From Pseudomonadota bacterium (GTDB lineage: Bacteria > Pseudomonadota > Alphaproteobacteria > Rhizobiales > Methylopilaceae), in the NCBI GenBank assembly GCA_023430145.1, contig JAEZCD010000022.1, positions 1 to 6,112 of the forward strand: DNA of 6,112 bases, in the 5' to 3' direction. A program made the position numbers and the translations under genes. Positions 1 through 6,080 of this stretch are shown one piece after another. The notes beneath the pieces are model-generated. The model saw nothing but the letters and a program-made list of their open reading frames with translations. It did no database searches and was not told the origin of the DNA. Every line of letters begins with the position of its first letter. Position 1 is the stretch's first letter.

Positions 1-68
1 GCGGCCCCCCGCCCCCCCGCCCCCCCCCCCCGGGGGGGCCCACGAGGGGAGAGGGAAGCGGAGGCGCC
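1..68. other. C/G homopolymer-rich flank beyond leuS
   Basis: The first 41 bases are almost entirely C and G runs: C6 at 5-10, C7 at 12-18, C12 at 20-31, then G7 at 32-38 and C3 at 39-41. Bases 25-38 form a C7/G7 self-complementary block. A purine-rich stretch follows, and GAGGCGCCTC, a 10-base palindrome at 61-70, overlaps the leuS stop codon. No T-tract follows on the minus strand, so there is no clear intrinsic terminator. No ATG lies on the minus strand here, so no downstream gene can be placed. In related genomes leuS is often followed by lptE and holA, but that region is outside the window. Sequencing or assembly error in the homopolymers is a real possibility. Confidence 0.6.
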
Positions 69-2693
69 TCACCCCACGACGTTGACGATCCGCTGCGGCA
101 CGACCACCACCTTCCGCACCGGCTTCTCGCCGAGCGCACGCGCCACCGTCTCGAGGCTGCGGACGAGCGCCTCGATCTCGGCCGCGCCGGCGTCGCGGGC
201 GACCACGATCTCGTCGCGCTTCTTGCCGTTCACCTGCACCGGCAGGGTGATCGTGTCGGCGACGAGGAGGGCCGGGTCGTGCGCCGGCCAGGCCTGCTCG
301 ACCAGCATGGTCGAGTGCCCGAGCGCGGCCCAGCACTCCTCGGCGAGGTGCGGCATCATCGGCCCGATGATCGTCACCAGGATCTCCCCCGCTTCGCGCA
401 GCGCGAAGGCGACGTCGGCCGGCGGCGCCGCTCCGGCCGCCTGCAGCGCGTGGTGCAGCGCGTTGGCGAGCTCGTGGATATGCGCGACGCAGCGGTTGAA
501 GCGCAGCCGCTCGATGTCCGAGCCGACGCGGGCCAGCGCGGCCTGCGCAGCGCGGCGGATGTTGGTGGCCTCCGGCCCGAAGCTCGCGGGCATCGGCGTG
601 CCGGCGGGGGCGCCGTGCTCGGCGATCTCGCCGACGAGGCGCCAGACGCGCTGCACGAAGCGGCCGGCGCCCTCGACGCCAGCCTCGGTCCAGATCACGT
701 CGCGCTCGGGGGGCGAGTCCGACAGCATGAACCAGCGCGCGGTGTCGGCGCCGTAGGTCGCGATGATGTCGGTCGGGTCGACGGTGTTCTTCTTCGACTT
801 CGACATCTTCTCGATCGGGCCGATCTCGATCGGCGTGCCGTCGGCGATCCGCACCGCCTTGCGGCCGCCCCCGTCGCCGAGGACGTGCACCTCGGACGGC
901 ATCACCCAGGCGCCGTCCGGCGCACGAAACGTCTCGTGCACCACCATGCCTTGCGTGAACATGCCGGCGAACGGCTCGTCGAGGCCGCAATGGCCGGTGT
1001 CGCGCATCGCCCGGGTGAAGAAGCGCGAATAGAGCAGGTGCAGGATCGCGTGCTCGATGCCGCCGATGTACTGGTCGACGGGCAGCCAGCGGTCGACGGC
1101 GGCGCGATCGGTCGGCGTCGGCGCATCGGGCGCCGTGAATCGGGCGAAATACCAGGACGAGTCGACGAAGGTGTCCATGGTGTCGGTCTCGCGCCGGCCG
1201 GGGCTGCCGCATTGCGGGCACGCGACGTCGCGCCAGGTCGGATGCCGGTCGAGCGGATTGCCGGGCACCTCGAAGCTCACATCGTCCGGCAGCAGGACCG
1301 GCAGGTCGGCCTTCGGCACCGGCACCACGCCGCAGATGTCGCAGTGGATGACCGGGATCGGACAGCCCCAATAGCGCTGGCGCGAGATGCCCCAGTCGCG
1401 CAGGCGATAATTGACCTCGCGACGGCCGACCGGGCGGCTGTCGAGGAACTCGGTCTCGAGCCGGCGCGCGACCTCCTCCTTGGCGGCGGGCACGTCGAGC
1501 CCGTCGAGGAAGCGCGAATTGGCGAGCTTTCCCTCGCCGTCATAGGCGGTGTCTTCGACGACGAACTCGGCCACAGGCGTGCCCTCCGGCACCACCACCG
1601 GCGTCACCGGCAAATGGTATTTGCGGGCGAAATCGAGGTCGCGCTGGTCGTGCGCCGGGCAGCCGAAGATGGCGCCGGTGCCATAGTCCATCAGGATGAA
1701 GTTGGCGACGTAGACCGGCAGCTTCCAGGCTGGATCGAACGGGTGCACGGCGCGGATGCCGGTGTCGTAGCCCTTCTTCTCGGCCGTCTCGTGTGCGGCG
1801 ACGCTCGTCCCGAGCCGCCGCGCTTCCTCGATGAAGTCGGCGAGGGCGGGGTCCTTGTCGGCCGCGGCCGCGGCCAGCGGATGGTCGGGCGAGATCGCCA
1901 TGAAGCTCGCGCCGAACAGCGTGTCCGGACGGGTCGTATAGACCTCGAGATCGCGCCAGTCCGGCGGCGCGGTCTCGGGCGTCAGCCGGAAGCGGACCGC
2001 AAGACCCTCCGAGCGGCCGATCCAGTTGCGCTGCATCAGCCGCACCTTCTCGGGCCAGCGGCCGAGCCGGTCGAGAGCGGCAAGCAGGTCGTCCGAATAG
2101 CGGGTGATGCGAAAAAACCACTGCACGAGGTCGCGCTGCTCGACCTCGGCGCCCGAGCGCCACCCTCTGCCGTCGATCACCTGCTCGTTGGCGAGCACGG
2201 TGTGGTCGACCGGGTCCCAATTTACGCGGCTCTCCTTGCGGTAGGCGAGGTCGGCGGCGAGGAAATCCAAGAACATCGCCTGCTGGTGCCGGTAGTAGTC
2301 CGGGTCACAGGTGGCGATCTCGCGGCTCCAGTCGAGCGACAGGCCCATCGACTTCAGCTGGCCCCGCATGGTGGCGATGTTGTCGTAGGTCCAGGTCTTG
2401 GGATGGACGCCGCCCGCCATGGCGGCGTTCTCGGCCGGCAGGCCGAAGGCGTCCCAGCCCATCGGGTGCAGGACGGAATATCCCTTGGCGCGCATGTAGC
2501 GGGCGACGACGTCGCCCATGGCATAGTTGCGCACATGGCCCATGTGGATGCGCCCGGACGGATAGGGGAACATCTCGAGCACGTAGTATTTCGGCCGCGG
2601 ATCGGCATTGTCGGTGCGGAACACGCCGCGCGCGTCCCACGCCGCCTGCCATCGCGGCTCAGCCTCGCGCGCGTTGTAGCGCTCGCCTGCCAT
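69..2693 (-). CDS. leuS: Leucyl-tRNA synthetase (class I, editing-competent)
   Basis: This cytoplasmic enzyme charges tRNA-Leu with leucine using ATP. At 874 residues it is full length for the bacterial family (E. coli about 860). Seen in the translation: the class I HIGH signature as HMGH at 50-53 inside the FPYPSGRIHMGH block; the CP1 editing domain with the threonine-rich TTRPDT at 253-258 and the editing aspartate D349 in CPAHD; zinc-ribbon cysteines (CDIC and CPQC) ahead of the DSSWYF catalytic block; KMSKS at 629-633; then the helical anticodon-binding domain and a C-terminal domain starting near LPVQVNGK. The start ATG at 2693 has AGGA five bases upstream (gagcAGGAccg). The gene ends in TGA at 69-71. 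It has its own promoter-like sequence and runs in the same direction as the kinase upstream, from which 107 bases separate it. All catalytic and editing motifs are present, so it should be active. It has no known functional link to the stress cassette. Confidence 0.98.
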   Translation of the reverse strand: MAGERYNAREAEPRWQAAWDARGVFRTDNADPRPKYYVLEMFPYPSGRIHMGHVRNYAMGDVVARYMRAKGYSVLHPMGWDAFGLPAENAAMAGGVHPKTWTYDNIATMRGQLKSMGLSLDWSREIATCDPDYYRHQQAMFLDFLAADLAYRKESRVNWDPVDHTVLANEQVIDGRGWRSGAEVEQRDLVQWFFRITRYSDDLLAALDRLGRWPEKVRLMQRNWIGRSEGLAVRFRLTPETAPPDWRDLEVYTTRPDTLFGASFMAISPDHPLAAAAADKDPALADFIEEARRLGTSVAAHETAEKKGYDTGIRAVHPFDPAWKLPVYVANFILMDYGTGAIFGCPAHDQRDLDFARKYHLPVTPVVVPEGTPVAEFVVEDTAYDGEGKLANSRFLDGLDVPAAKEEVARRLETEFLDSRPVGRREVNYRLRDWGISRQRYWGCPIPVIHCDICGVVPVPKADLPVLLPDDVSFEVPGNPLDRHPTWRDVACPQCGSPGRRETDTMDTFVDSSWYFARFTAPDAPTPTDRAAVDRWLPVDQYIGGIEHAILHLLYSRFFTRAMRDTGHCGLDEPFAGMFTQGMVVHETFRAPDGAWVMPSEVHVLGDGGGRKAVRIADGTPIEIGPIEKMSKSKKNTVDPTDIIATYGADTARWFMLSDSPPERDVIWTEAGVEGAGRFVQRVWRLVGEIAEHGAPAGTPMPASFGPEATNIRRAAQAALARVGSDIERLRFNRCVAHIHELANALHHALQAAGAAPPADVAFALREAGEILVTIIGPMMPHLAEECWAALGHSTMLVEQAWPAHDPALLVADTITLPVQVNGKKRDEIVVARDAGAAEIEALVRSLETVARALGEKPVRKVVVVPQRIVNVVG

Positions 2694-2731
2694 CGGTCCT
2701 GCTCTTTTCGATGAGTTTGAAAACGGCCGGG

Positions 2732-2760
2732 ACCTTGGCGCGATCCGCCAGCCGGGTCAA
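2732..2760 (-). promoter_or_regulatory. Putative housekeeping sigma70-type promoter of leuS
   Basis: On the minus strand, TTGACC (2755-2760) is followed after exactly 17 bases by CAAGGT (2732-2737). TTGAC with 17-base spacing matches the housekeeping promoter form in Alphaproteobacteria. The -10 element is a poor match to TATAAT, but GC-rich relatives often have relaxed -10 elements. Transcription would begin near 2725, giving a leader of about 30 bases before the leuS ATG with its AGGA site. This would let leuS be expressed independently of the stress-regulated kinase upstream. It is a motif match only. Confidence 0.55.
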
Positions 2761-2780
2761 TCGCTGGCGCGCGCGACAAT

Positions 2781-2800
2781 GCCGCGGACGCCGGCGCGGC
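2781..2800 (-). terminator. Weak hairpin directly after the kinase stop codon
   Basis: Read on the minus strand, GCCGCG and CGCGGC form a 6-bp perfect GC stem around an 8-base loop, starting at the base after the kinase TGA (2801-2803). The sequence after it (ATTGTCGCG) has no T-tract, so it is not a standard intrinsic terminator. It may slow read-through into leuS, or be a chance result of high GC. Confidence 0.25.
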
Positions 2801-4165
2801 TCAGCGGCGGCCTTCGGTGAGGATGTTGCTAGTCGGGAAGCGCAGCGTCCAGACGACGCCGGAGGGCTTGAACTCGAGCGTCGCGTCGCCGTCGAGGCCG
2901 CGCGGCACCAACCGGTCCAGCACCACCTGCCCGAAGCCGAACGAGGCCGGCTCGGCGACCGCCGGGCCGCCGTCCTCGCGCCAGACGAGCTCGACGTCGC
3001 TGAGGCCCTCGCGATCGCCGGGCAGCTGCCAGCTGACATTGACGCGGCCGCCGCCATCGGAGAGCGCGCCGTGCTGCACCGCGTTGGCGGCGAGCTCGTG
3101 CAGGGCCAGCGACAGGTGCTGCGCCGCATCCGGGCGCAGCACGATCGGCGCTCCCTCGACCGAGATCTGGCGACCGCTCGCCTCGGTGCCGATATGGGCC
3201 AGCTGGGCGTCGACCAGCTCGCGCAGCGCGGCCCCTTTCCAGGAGCTGTCGACCAGGAGGTCGTGCGCGGCCGCGAGCGCCTGCAGCCGGGCGCCGAAGC
3301 GGTCGACGAAGGCGTCGACCGTCTCGGCCGAGGCGGCGGTCCGGCGGGCGATGCCCTGGATGACGGCGAGCAGGTTGCGGGAGCGGTGCGTCAGCTCGCG
3401 CAGGATAGCCCGCAGATGCGCCTCGCTCTGCTTGGCCGCGGTGACGTCGACGGCGATCGAGGTGATGCCGATCGGCTGCGAGCGGTCGAGCGGCTCGACG
3501 CGCAGCTTGAACCAGCGCTCGCCGTCCGGCGAGGGCAGCGAGATCTCGGCCGTCGCCGGCTCGCCGGTCTCGATGACCTGACGCTTCAGCGCCTCCACCT
3601 CGGCCAGCGTCGCCGGCGGCAGCACCTCCTCGTCGGTGCGCCCGACGATGTTGGGCAGGCCCGGCATCGGGTTGTAGACCCAGGTGTAGCGGAGGTCGGG
3701 ATCCTGCTGGAACATGGTCACGTCCGAGCCGTCGAGCGCGGTCTCGAACCGCCGCGTCGTCTCGGCGAGCTCGCGGGTGCGCTCGAGCACCACCTCCTCC
3801 AGCGCGCGATTGGTGGCCCGCAGCTCGTCGAGCGCGCCCTCGGCCTCGGCGAGCTCGGTCGCCATGGCGGGCTCGACGATCGGCGCCGGCTCCGGGCGCG
3901 TGAGGGCGCCCCGGACGAGGACCAGCAAAGCGAGGGCGGCGGCGCCGGCCGCCAGCGCGGCGAGGATCGGCGATCCGACAACAGCGGCGGCGACGAGGGC
4001 GCCTGAGCCCGCGAAGGCGAGCGCGGCGACCGGTCCGCGGACGCGGGGCGACAGGCCGTCGACCGGCAACAGCGCTGCGGCGCCCGCGAGGGCGAGCACG
4101 CCGGCGAACAGGAATCCGGGAAGAGCTTGAAGGATGGAACTGCCCTCGGCGATGGCCAGACTCAC
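2801..4165 (-). CDS. Membrane-anchored PAS/HWE sensor histidine kinase, probable PhyR kinase
   Basis: This 454-residue protein should autophosphorylate on histidine and pass phosphate to a response regulator, most plausibly PhyR encoded next to it. Domains seen: two or three hydrophobic segments (about 11-32, 43-63, 64-86) with very short loops; a probable coiled coil (about 102-140, rich in E/L/R); a PAS domain (about 141-245) with the YTWVYNP and GRTDEE features common in these kinases; a dimerisation domain with phosphoacceptor H260 in ELTHRSRN; and an ATPase domain with N-box HELAAN (356-361), the WxE motif W395-R-E397 and glycine-rich FGFG (409-412). The N-box histidine plus WxE define the HWE class (HisKA_2/HWE_HK). 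The start is GTG at 4165: an in-frame TGA lies five codons upstream and no ATG occurs in frame before codon 101. No good Shine-Dalgarno sequence precedes it. An EcfG-type promoter lies about 45 bases upstream. Kinase identity is near certain; PhyR as its partner is inferred from position and family. Confidence 0.92.
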   Translation of the reverse strand: MSLAIAEGSSILQALPGFLFAGVLALAGAAALLPVDGLSPRVRGPVAALAFAGSGALVAAAVVGSPILAALAAGAAALALLVLVRGALTRPEPAPIVEPAMATELAEAEGALDELRATNRALEEVVLERTRELAETTRRFETALDGSDVTMFQQDPDLRYTWVYNPMPGLPNIVGRTDEEVLPPATLAEVEALKRQVIETGEPATAEISLPSPDGERWFKLRVEPLDRSQPIGITSIAVDVTAAKQSEAHLRAILRELTHRSRNLLAVIQGIARRTAASAETVDAFVDRFGARLQALAAAHDLLVDSSWKGAALRELVDAQLAHIGTEASGRQISVEGAPIVLRPDAAQHLSLALHELAANAVQHGALSDGGGRVNVSWQLPGDREGLSDVELVWREDGGPAVAEPASFGFGQVVLDRLVPRGLDGDATLEFKPSGVVWTLRFPTSNILTEGRR

Positions 4166-4196
4166 GACACGCCGCGTTCATCCGAGTGTGGGGAAG

Positions 4197-4222
4197 CGCT
4201 GCTGCCATCAACGGCAGCAGCG
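4197..4222. repeat. Perfect 10-bp inverted repeat between phyR and the kinase
   Basis: CGCTGCTGCC (4197-4206) and GGCAGCAGCG (4213-4222) are exact reverse complements around a 6-base loop (4207-4212). The hairpin begins 27 bases after the phyR stop on the minus strand. Neither strand has a T-run after it, so it is at best an atypical terminator for phyR. The -10 element of the kinase promoter covers part of the loop and the first base of one arm. It could therefore also be an operator, or a processing or stability element on the phyR mRNA 3' end. Confidence 0.6.
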
Positions 4223-4235
4223 GTGCGTCGGTTCC
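4210..4235 (-). promoter_or_regulatory. EcfG-type (general stress sigma) promoter of the kinase gene
   Basis: On the minus strand GGAAC (4231-4235) is followed by a 17-base spacer and CGTT (4210-4213). This matches the GGAAC-N16/17-CGTT form recognised by EcfG sigma factors exactly. A start of transcription near 4202 would give a leader of roughly 35 bases before the GTG at 4165. The motif lies in the non-coding gap after phyR, so the kinase can be transcribed separately from phyR. Confidence 0.78.
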
Positions 4236-4249
4236 CGGAGGACGGCGGA

Positions 4250-5086
4250 TCAGTGCGCAGGGACGGTGCCGCTCTTGCCGCGGTCGCCGCCGATGTCGGC
4301 CGGCGTCGCCTTGGCCTCGAAGAACAGCGCCTGGCTGATCACCGCCTTCACGGTGTCGGCCCGGAAGGGCTTCGCGAACAGGTAGACGGGCTCCGGGCGG
4401 GCGCCCGTCAAAAGGCGCTCGGGATAGGCGGTGATGAAGATCACCGGCACCTGGACGATCTGCAGCAGGTCGTTGACGGCGTCGATGCCGGAGCTGCCGT
4501 CGGCGAGCTGGATGTCGGCCAGCACCAGGCCCGGCCGCCGGTTGCGCATGATCGCCTGCGCCTCCGCCTGCGTGCGGGCGATGCCGATGACCTCGTGGCC
4601 GAGGCTGCGGACGAGATGCTCGAGGTCGATGGCGATGATCGGCTCGTCCTCGATGATGAGCACGTCGGTCGCCACCTGCTGGGCGATCTGCCGGCCGGCG
4701 GCCTCGATCAGCGCCTCCACCTCGGGCTCGGTGGCGCCGAGGATGTGGGCCGTCTCGGCGAGCGAGAACCCCTCGACGGCGACGAGAATGAAGGCCTGTC
4801 GCTCGCGTGCCGGCAGCGCGCCGAGCCTGCGCTCGGCGGGCGGCAGGTCGTCGGACGCGTCCGCCGCGCCGCGCGCGTCCGGGCTGCCGGAGGACCAGAT
4901 CTTGAGGAAGACGCGGTAGAGGCCGGCGCGCGGATCCTCGTCCGGACGGATGAGGCCGCCGTCGGCGAGCAGCGCCTCGAGCGTGGCGACGACATAGGCG
5001 TCGCCACCCGGCTGCGAGCCGGTGAGGGCGCGCGCGAAGCGACGCAGATAGGGTAGGTGCGGTCCCAGCCGGTCGGACAGAGTCAT
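4250..5086 (-). CDS. phyR: PhyR, general stress response regulator (anti-anti-sigma factor)
   Basis: PhyR is a cytoplasmic response regulator that binds the anti-sigma factor NepR when phosphorylated, freeing EcfG. The 278 residues have the expected order: an N-terminal ECF-sigma-like domain (about 1-137), with region 2-like sequence beginning MTLSDRLGPHLPYLRRFARAL and region 4-like sequence around PARERQAFILVAVEGFSLAE, then a receiver domain (about 140-257). The receiver has the acidic pair E146-D147, phosphoacceptor D191 in LVLADIQ, T219 in FITAYPERLLTG and K239 in FAKPF, so it should be phosphorylatable. The start ATG at 5086 gives the conserved family N-terminus. AAAGGAG (5099-5105) lies 12 bases upstream, a rather long spacing. 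The gene is transcribed away from nepR-ecfG under its own EcfG-type promoter, and the kinase gene follows 84 bases downstream. A tail of about 20 residues after the receiver looks unstructured. Confidence 0.97.
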   Translation of the reverse strand: MTLSDRLGPHLPYLRRFARALTGSQPGGDAYVVATLEALLADGGLIRPDEDPRAGLYRVFLKIWSSGSPDARGAADASDDLPPAERRLGALPARERQAFILVAVEGFSLAETAHILGATEPEVEALIEAAGRQIAQQVATDVLIIEDEPIIAIDLEHLVRSLGHEVIGIARTQAEAQAIMRNRRPGLVLADIQLADGSSGIDAVNDLLQIVQVPVIFITAYPERLLTGARPEPVYLFAKPFRADTVKAVISQALFFEAKATPADIGGDRGKSGTVPAH

Positions 5087-5119
5087 GAAATCACCGCGCT
5101 CCTTTACACATGCGGTCCT

Positions 5120-5144
5120 AACACCCGGGTTCGGTTAAGGTTCC
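5120..5144 (-). promoter_or_regulatory. EcfG-type promoter of phyR
   Basis: On the minus strand GGAAC (5140-5144) is followed by 16 bases and TGTT (5120-5123). The -35 element is perfect. The -10 element has T for C at the first position of CGTT, and the spacer is one base shorter than in the other two promoters here. Both variants are within the known range for EcfG promoters. Transcription would start near 5112, about 25 bases before the phyR ATG. The -35 element also lies in a small inverted repeat, TTCCG-CTT-CGGAA (5141-5153). Confidence 0.72.
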
Positions 5145-5172
5145 GCTTCGGAAAACAAGATGGCACAGCTAA

Positions 5173-5198
5173 GGAACCCGCGGGCGGGTCCGGGCGTT
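5173..5198 (+). promoter_or_regulatory. EcfG-type promoter of the nepR-ecfG operon
   Basis: GGAAC (5173-5177) is followed by a 17-base spacer and CGTT (5195-5198), an exact match to the EcfG promoter form. It faces away from the phyR promoter, and 28 bases separate the two -35 elements. Transcription near 5206 would leave a leader of about 100 bases before the nepR ATG. This fits the autoregulation by EcfG known for nepR-ecfG operons in several Alphaproteobacteria. Confidence 0.82.
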
Positions 5199-5304
5199 AA
5201 TGGGCTCGGCGCGCAGATTATGAATTCAAATTTGCCGATCGGCCATCTAACTTCCCGCGGGCACCGGAAGCGATGTGCGGCTCGGCGCAAACCAAGGCGA
5301 GTAG
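5199..5304 (+). other. nepR leader region with a possible short upstream ORF
   Basis: The predicted leader is less GC-rich than its surroundings at 5215-5235 (contains GAATTCAAATTT). It holds the palindrome GCCGATCGGC (5234-5243) and a small CTTCC/GGAAG inverted repeat (5251-5255 with 5266-5270). An ATG at 5220 opens a 30-codon, arginine-rich frame ending in TGA at 5310-5312, which overlaps the nepR start by eight bases. It has no clear Shine-Dalgarno sequence and the peptide resembles nothing I recognise, so it may be chance. No riboswitch or terminator is recognisable. Confidence 0.3.
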
Positions 5305-5529
5305 ATGAGTGACGACCCGGGAAAGACGGGCCGGCGGACGAGGGCTCCGTTCGATCCGGGCGTGCAGGCGCATATCGGGCGGCAGTTGAAGGCGATGTTC
5401 GACGAGGTCGTGCACGAGCCGATGCCGGAGAACCTCGTGCGTCTGCTGGACGCCCTGCAGAGCCCTGCCGAGCCGGTGCCGGAGGCACGGGCCGCGACCG
5501 CAGGCCGCAAGCCGGCGGAGAGGCCATGA
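5305..5529 (+). CDS. nepR: NepR, anti-sigma factor of EcfG
   Basis: NepR binds and inhibits EcfG, and is itself captured by phosphorylated PhyR. The 74-residue product has the family core at about 22-51: I24-G25, L28, F32-D33, V36, E38-P39, P41, L44 and L47-L48, i.e. the IGxxLxxxFDxVVxEPxP pattern with the LLxxL helix after it. Both helices that contact PhyR or the sigma factor are present. The flanks (1-21 and 52-74) are rich in charged residues, Pro and Ala and are probably disordered, as is usual for NepR. The start ATG at 5305 follows an in-frame TAG at 5302-5304 and has AAGG at 5294-5297, seven bases upstream. Its TGA overlaps the ecfG ATG as ATGA, so translation of the pair is probably coupled, keeping inhibitor and sigma factor in step. 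Confidence 0.95.
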   Translation: MSDDPGKTGRRTRAPFDPGVQAHIGRQLKAMFDEVVHEPMPENLVRLLDALQSPAEPVPEARAATAGRKPAERP

Positions 5530-6080
5530 CGCCGGGCCAGACGGCTCTGAAGGACGAGTTGATAGCCTCCATTCCCAGTCTCCGGGCCTTCGCCATCACG
5601 CTGATCGGCGATCGGGACAAGGCCGACGATCTCGTCCAGGACACGCTCGTGCGGGCGTGGAGCCATCTCGATTCGTTCGAACCCGGCACCAATCTCCGGT
5701 CCTGGCTCTTCACCATCCTCAAGAACCGGTTCTACTCGGTGCTGCGCAAGCACAAGCGCGAGGTCGAGGACGCGGACGGGGCTCTCGCCGCCAAGCTCGC
5801 GACGCCGGCCGACCAGCCGGGCCACATGGACTTCAAGGACTTCCAGCACGCCCTCGCGGCACTCCCGGCCGAGCAGAAGATGGCGCTTATCCTCGTCGGC
5901 GCCTCGGGCTTCTCGCACGAGGAGGCGGCGCAGATCTGCGGCTGTGCCATCGGCACCATCAAGAGCCGCGTCAACCGCGCACGCAACCGGCTCGCCAGCG
6001 CCCTCGCCGTGCAGTCGGCGGAGGATTTCGGGCCCGACCGCGCCACGCAGTCGGTGCTGGGGGGCGCGGCCGAGCTGTGA
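5526..6080 (+). CDS. ecfG: EcfG, general stress ECF sigma factor (ECF15 type)
   Basis: This 184-residue alternative sigma factor directs RNA polymerase to general stress promoters of the GGAAC-N16/17-CGTT form. Region 2 spans about 13-78, with ADDLVQDTLVRAW (33-45) for core binding and the NLRSWLFTILKNRFY segment (56-70) for -10 recognition. Region 4 spans about 107-157, with LPAEQKMALILV and a helix-turn-helix (about 129-153, FSHEEAAQICGC...TIKSRVNRAR) that should read the GGAAC -35 element. No extra C-terminal domain is present, as expected for this class. The start ATG at 5526 is preceded by GGAG at 5517-5520, with five bases between, and overlaps the nepR stop by four bases. ECF15 identity rests on the residues seen plus the PhyR/NepR neighbours. 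It is intact and should be functional. Confidence 0.96.
   Translation: MTPGQTALKDELIASIPSLRAFAITLIGDRDKADDLVQDTLVRAWSHLDSFEPGTNLRSWLFTILKNRFYSVLRKHKREVEDADGALAAKLATPADQPGHMDFKDFQHALAALPAEQKMALILVGASGFSHEEAAQICGCAIGTIKSRVNRARNRLASALAVQSAEDFGPDRATQSVLGGAAEL

Noticed and set aside
2600..2640. Additional GGAAC occurrences inside leuS and the kinase (e.g. near 2617, 1445 and 3710)
   Set aside because: None has a GTT at the right spacing, and all lie within coding sequence.
279..2714. An 811-codon open frame on the plus strand opposite leuS
   Set aside because: It is fully antisense to a gene with all LeuRS motifs. Its product is low-complexity R/G/A/D/H-rich sequence of the kind produced by the reverse strand of high-GC codon use, with no recognisable domain.
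2711..4006. A 431-codon open frame on the plus strand opposite the kinase gene
   Set aside because: It is antisense to a convincing HWE kinase. The composition is typical of a GC-rich shadow and no domain is visible.
2829..4211. A 460-codon minus-strand frame overlapping the kinase, starting at an ATG
   Set aside because: The product is almost pure R/A/G/P and lacks any kinase motif, whereas the GTG-started frame has PAS, H-box, N-box and WxE. It is an out-of-frame shadow.
4127..5056. A 309-codon plus-strand frame opposite phyR
   Set aside because: It is antisense to an intact PhyR with a conserved receiver domain and shows no domain of its own.
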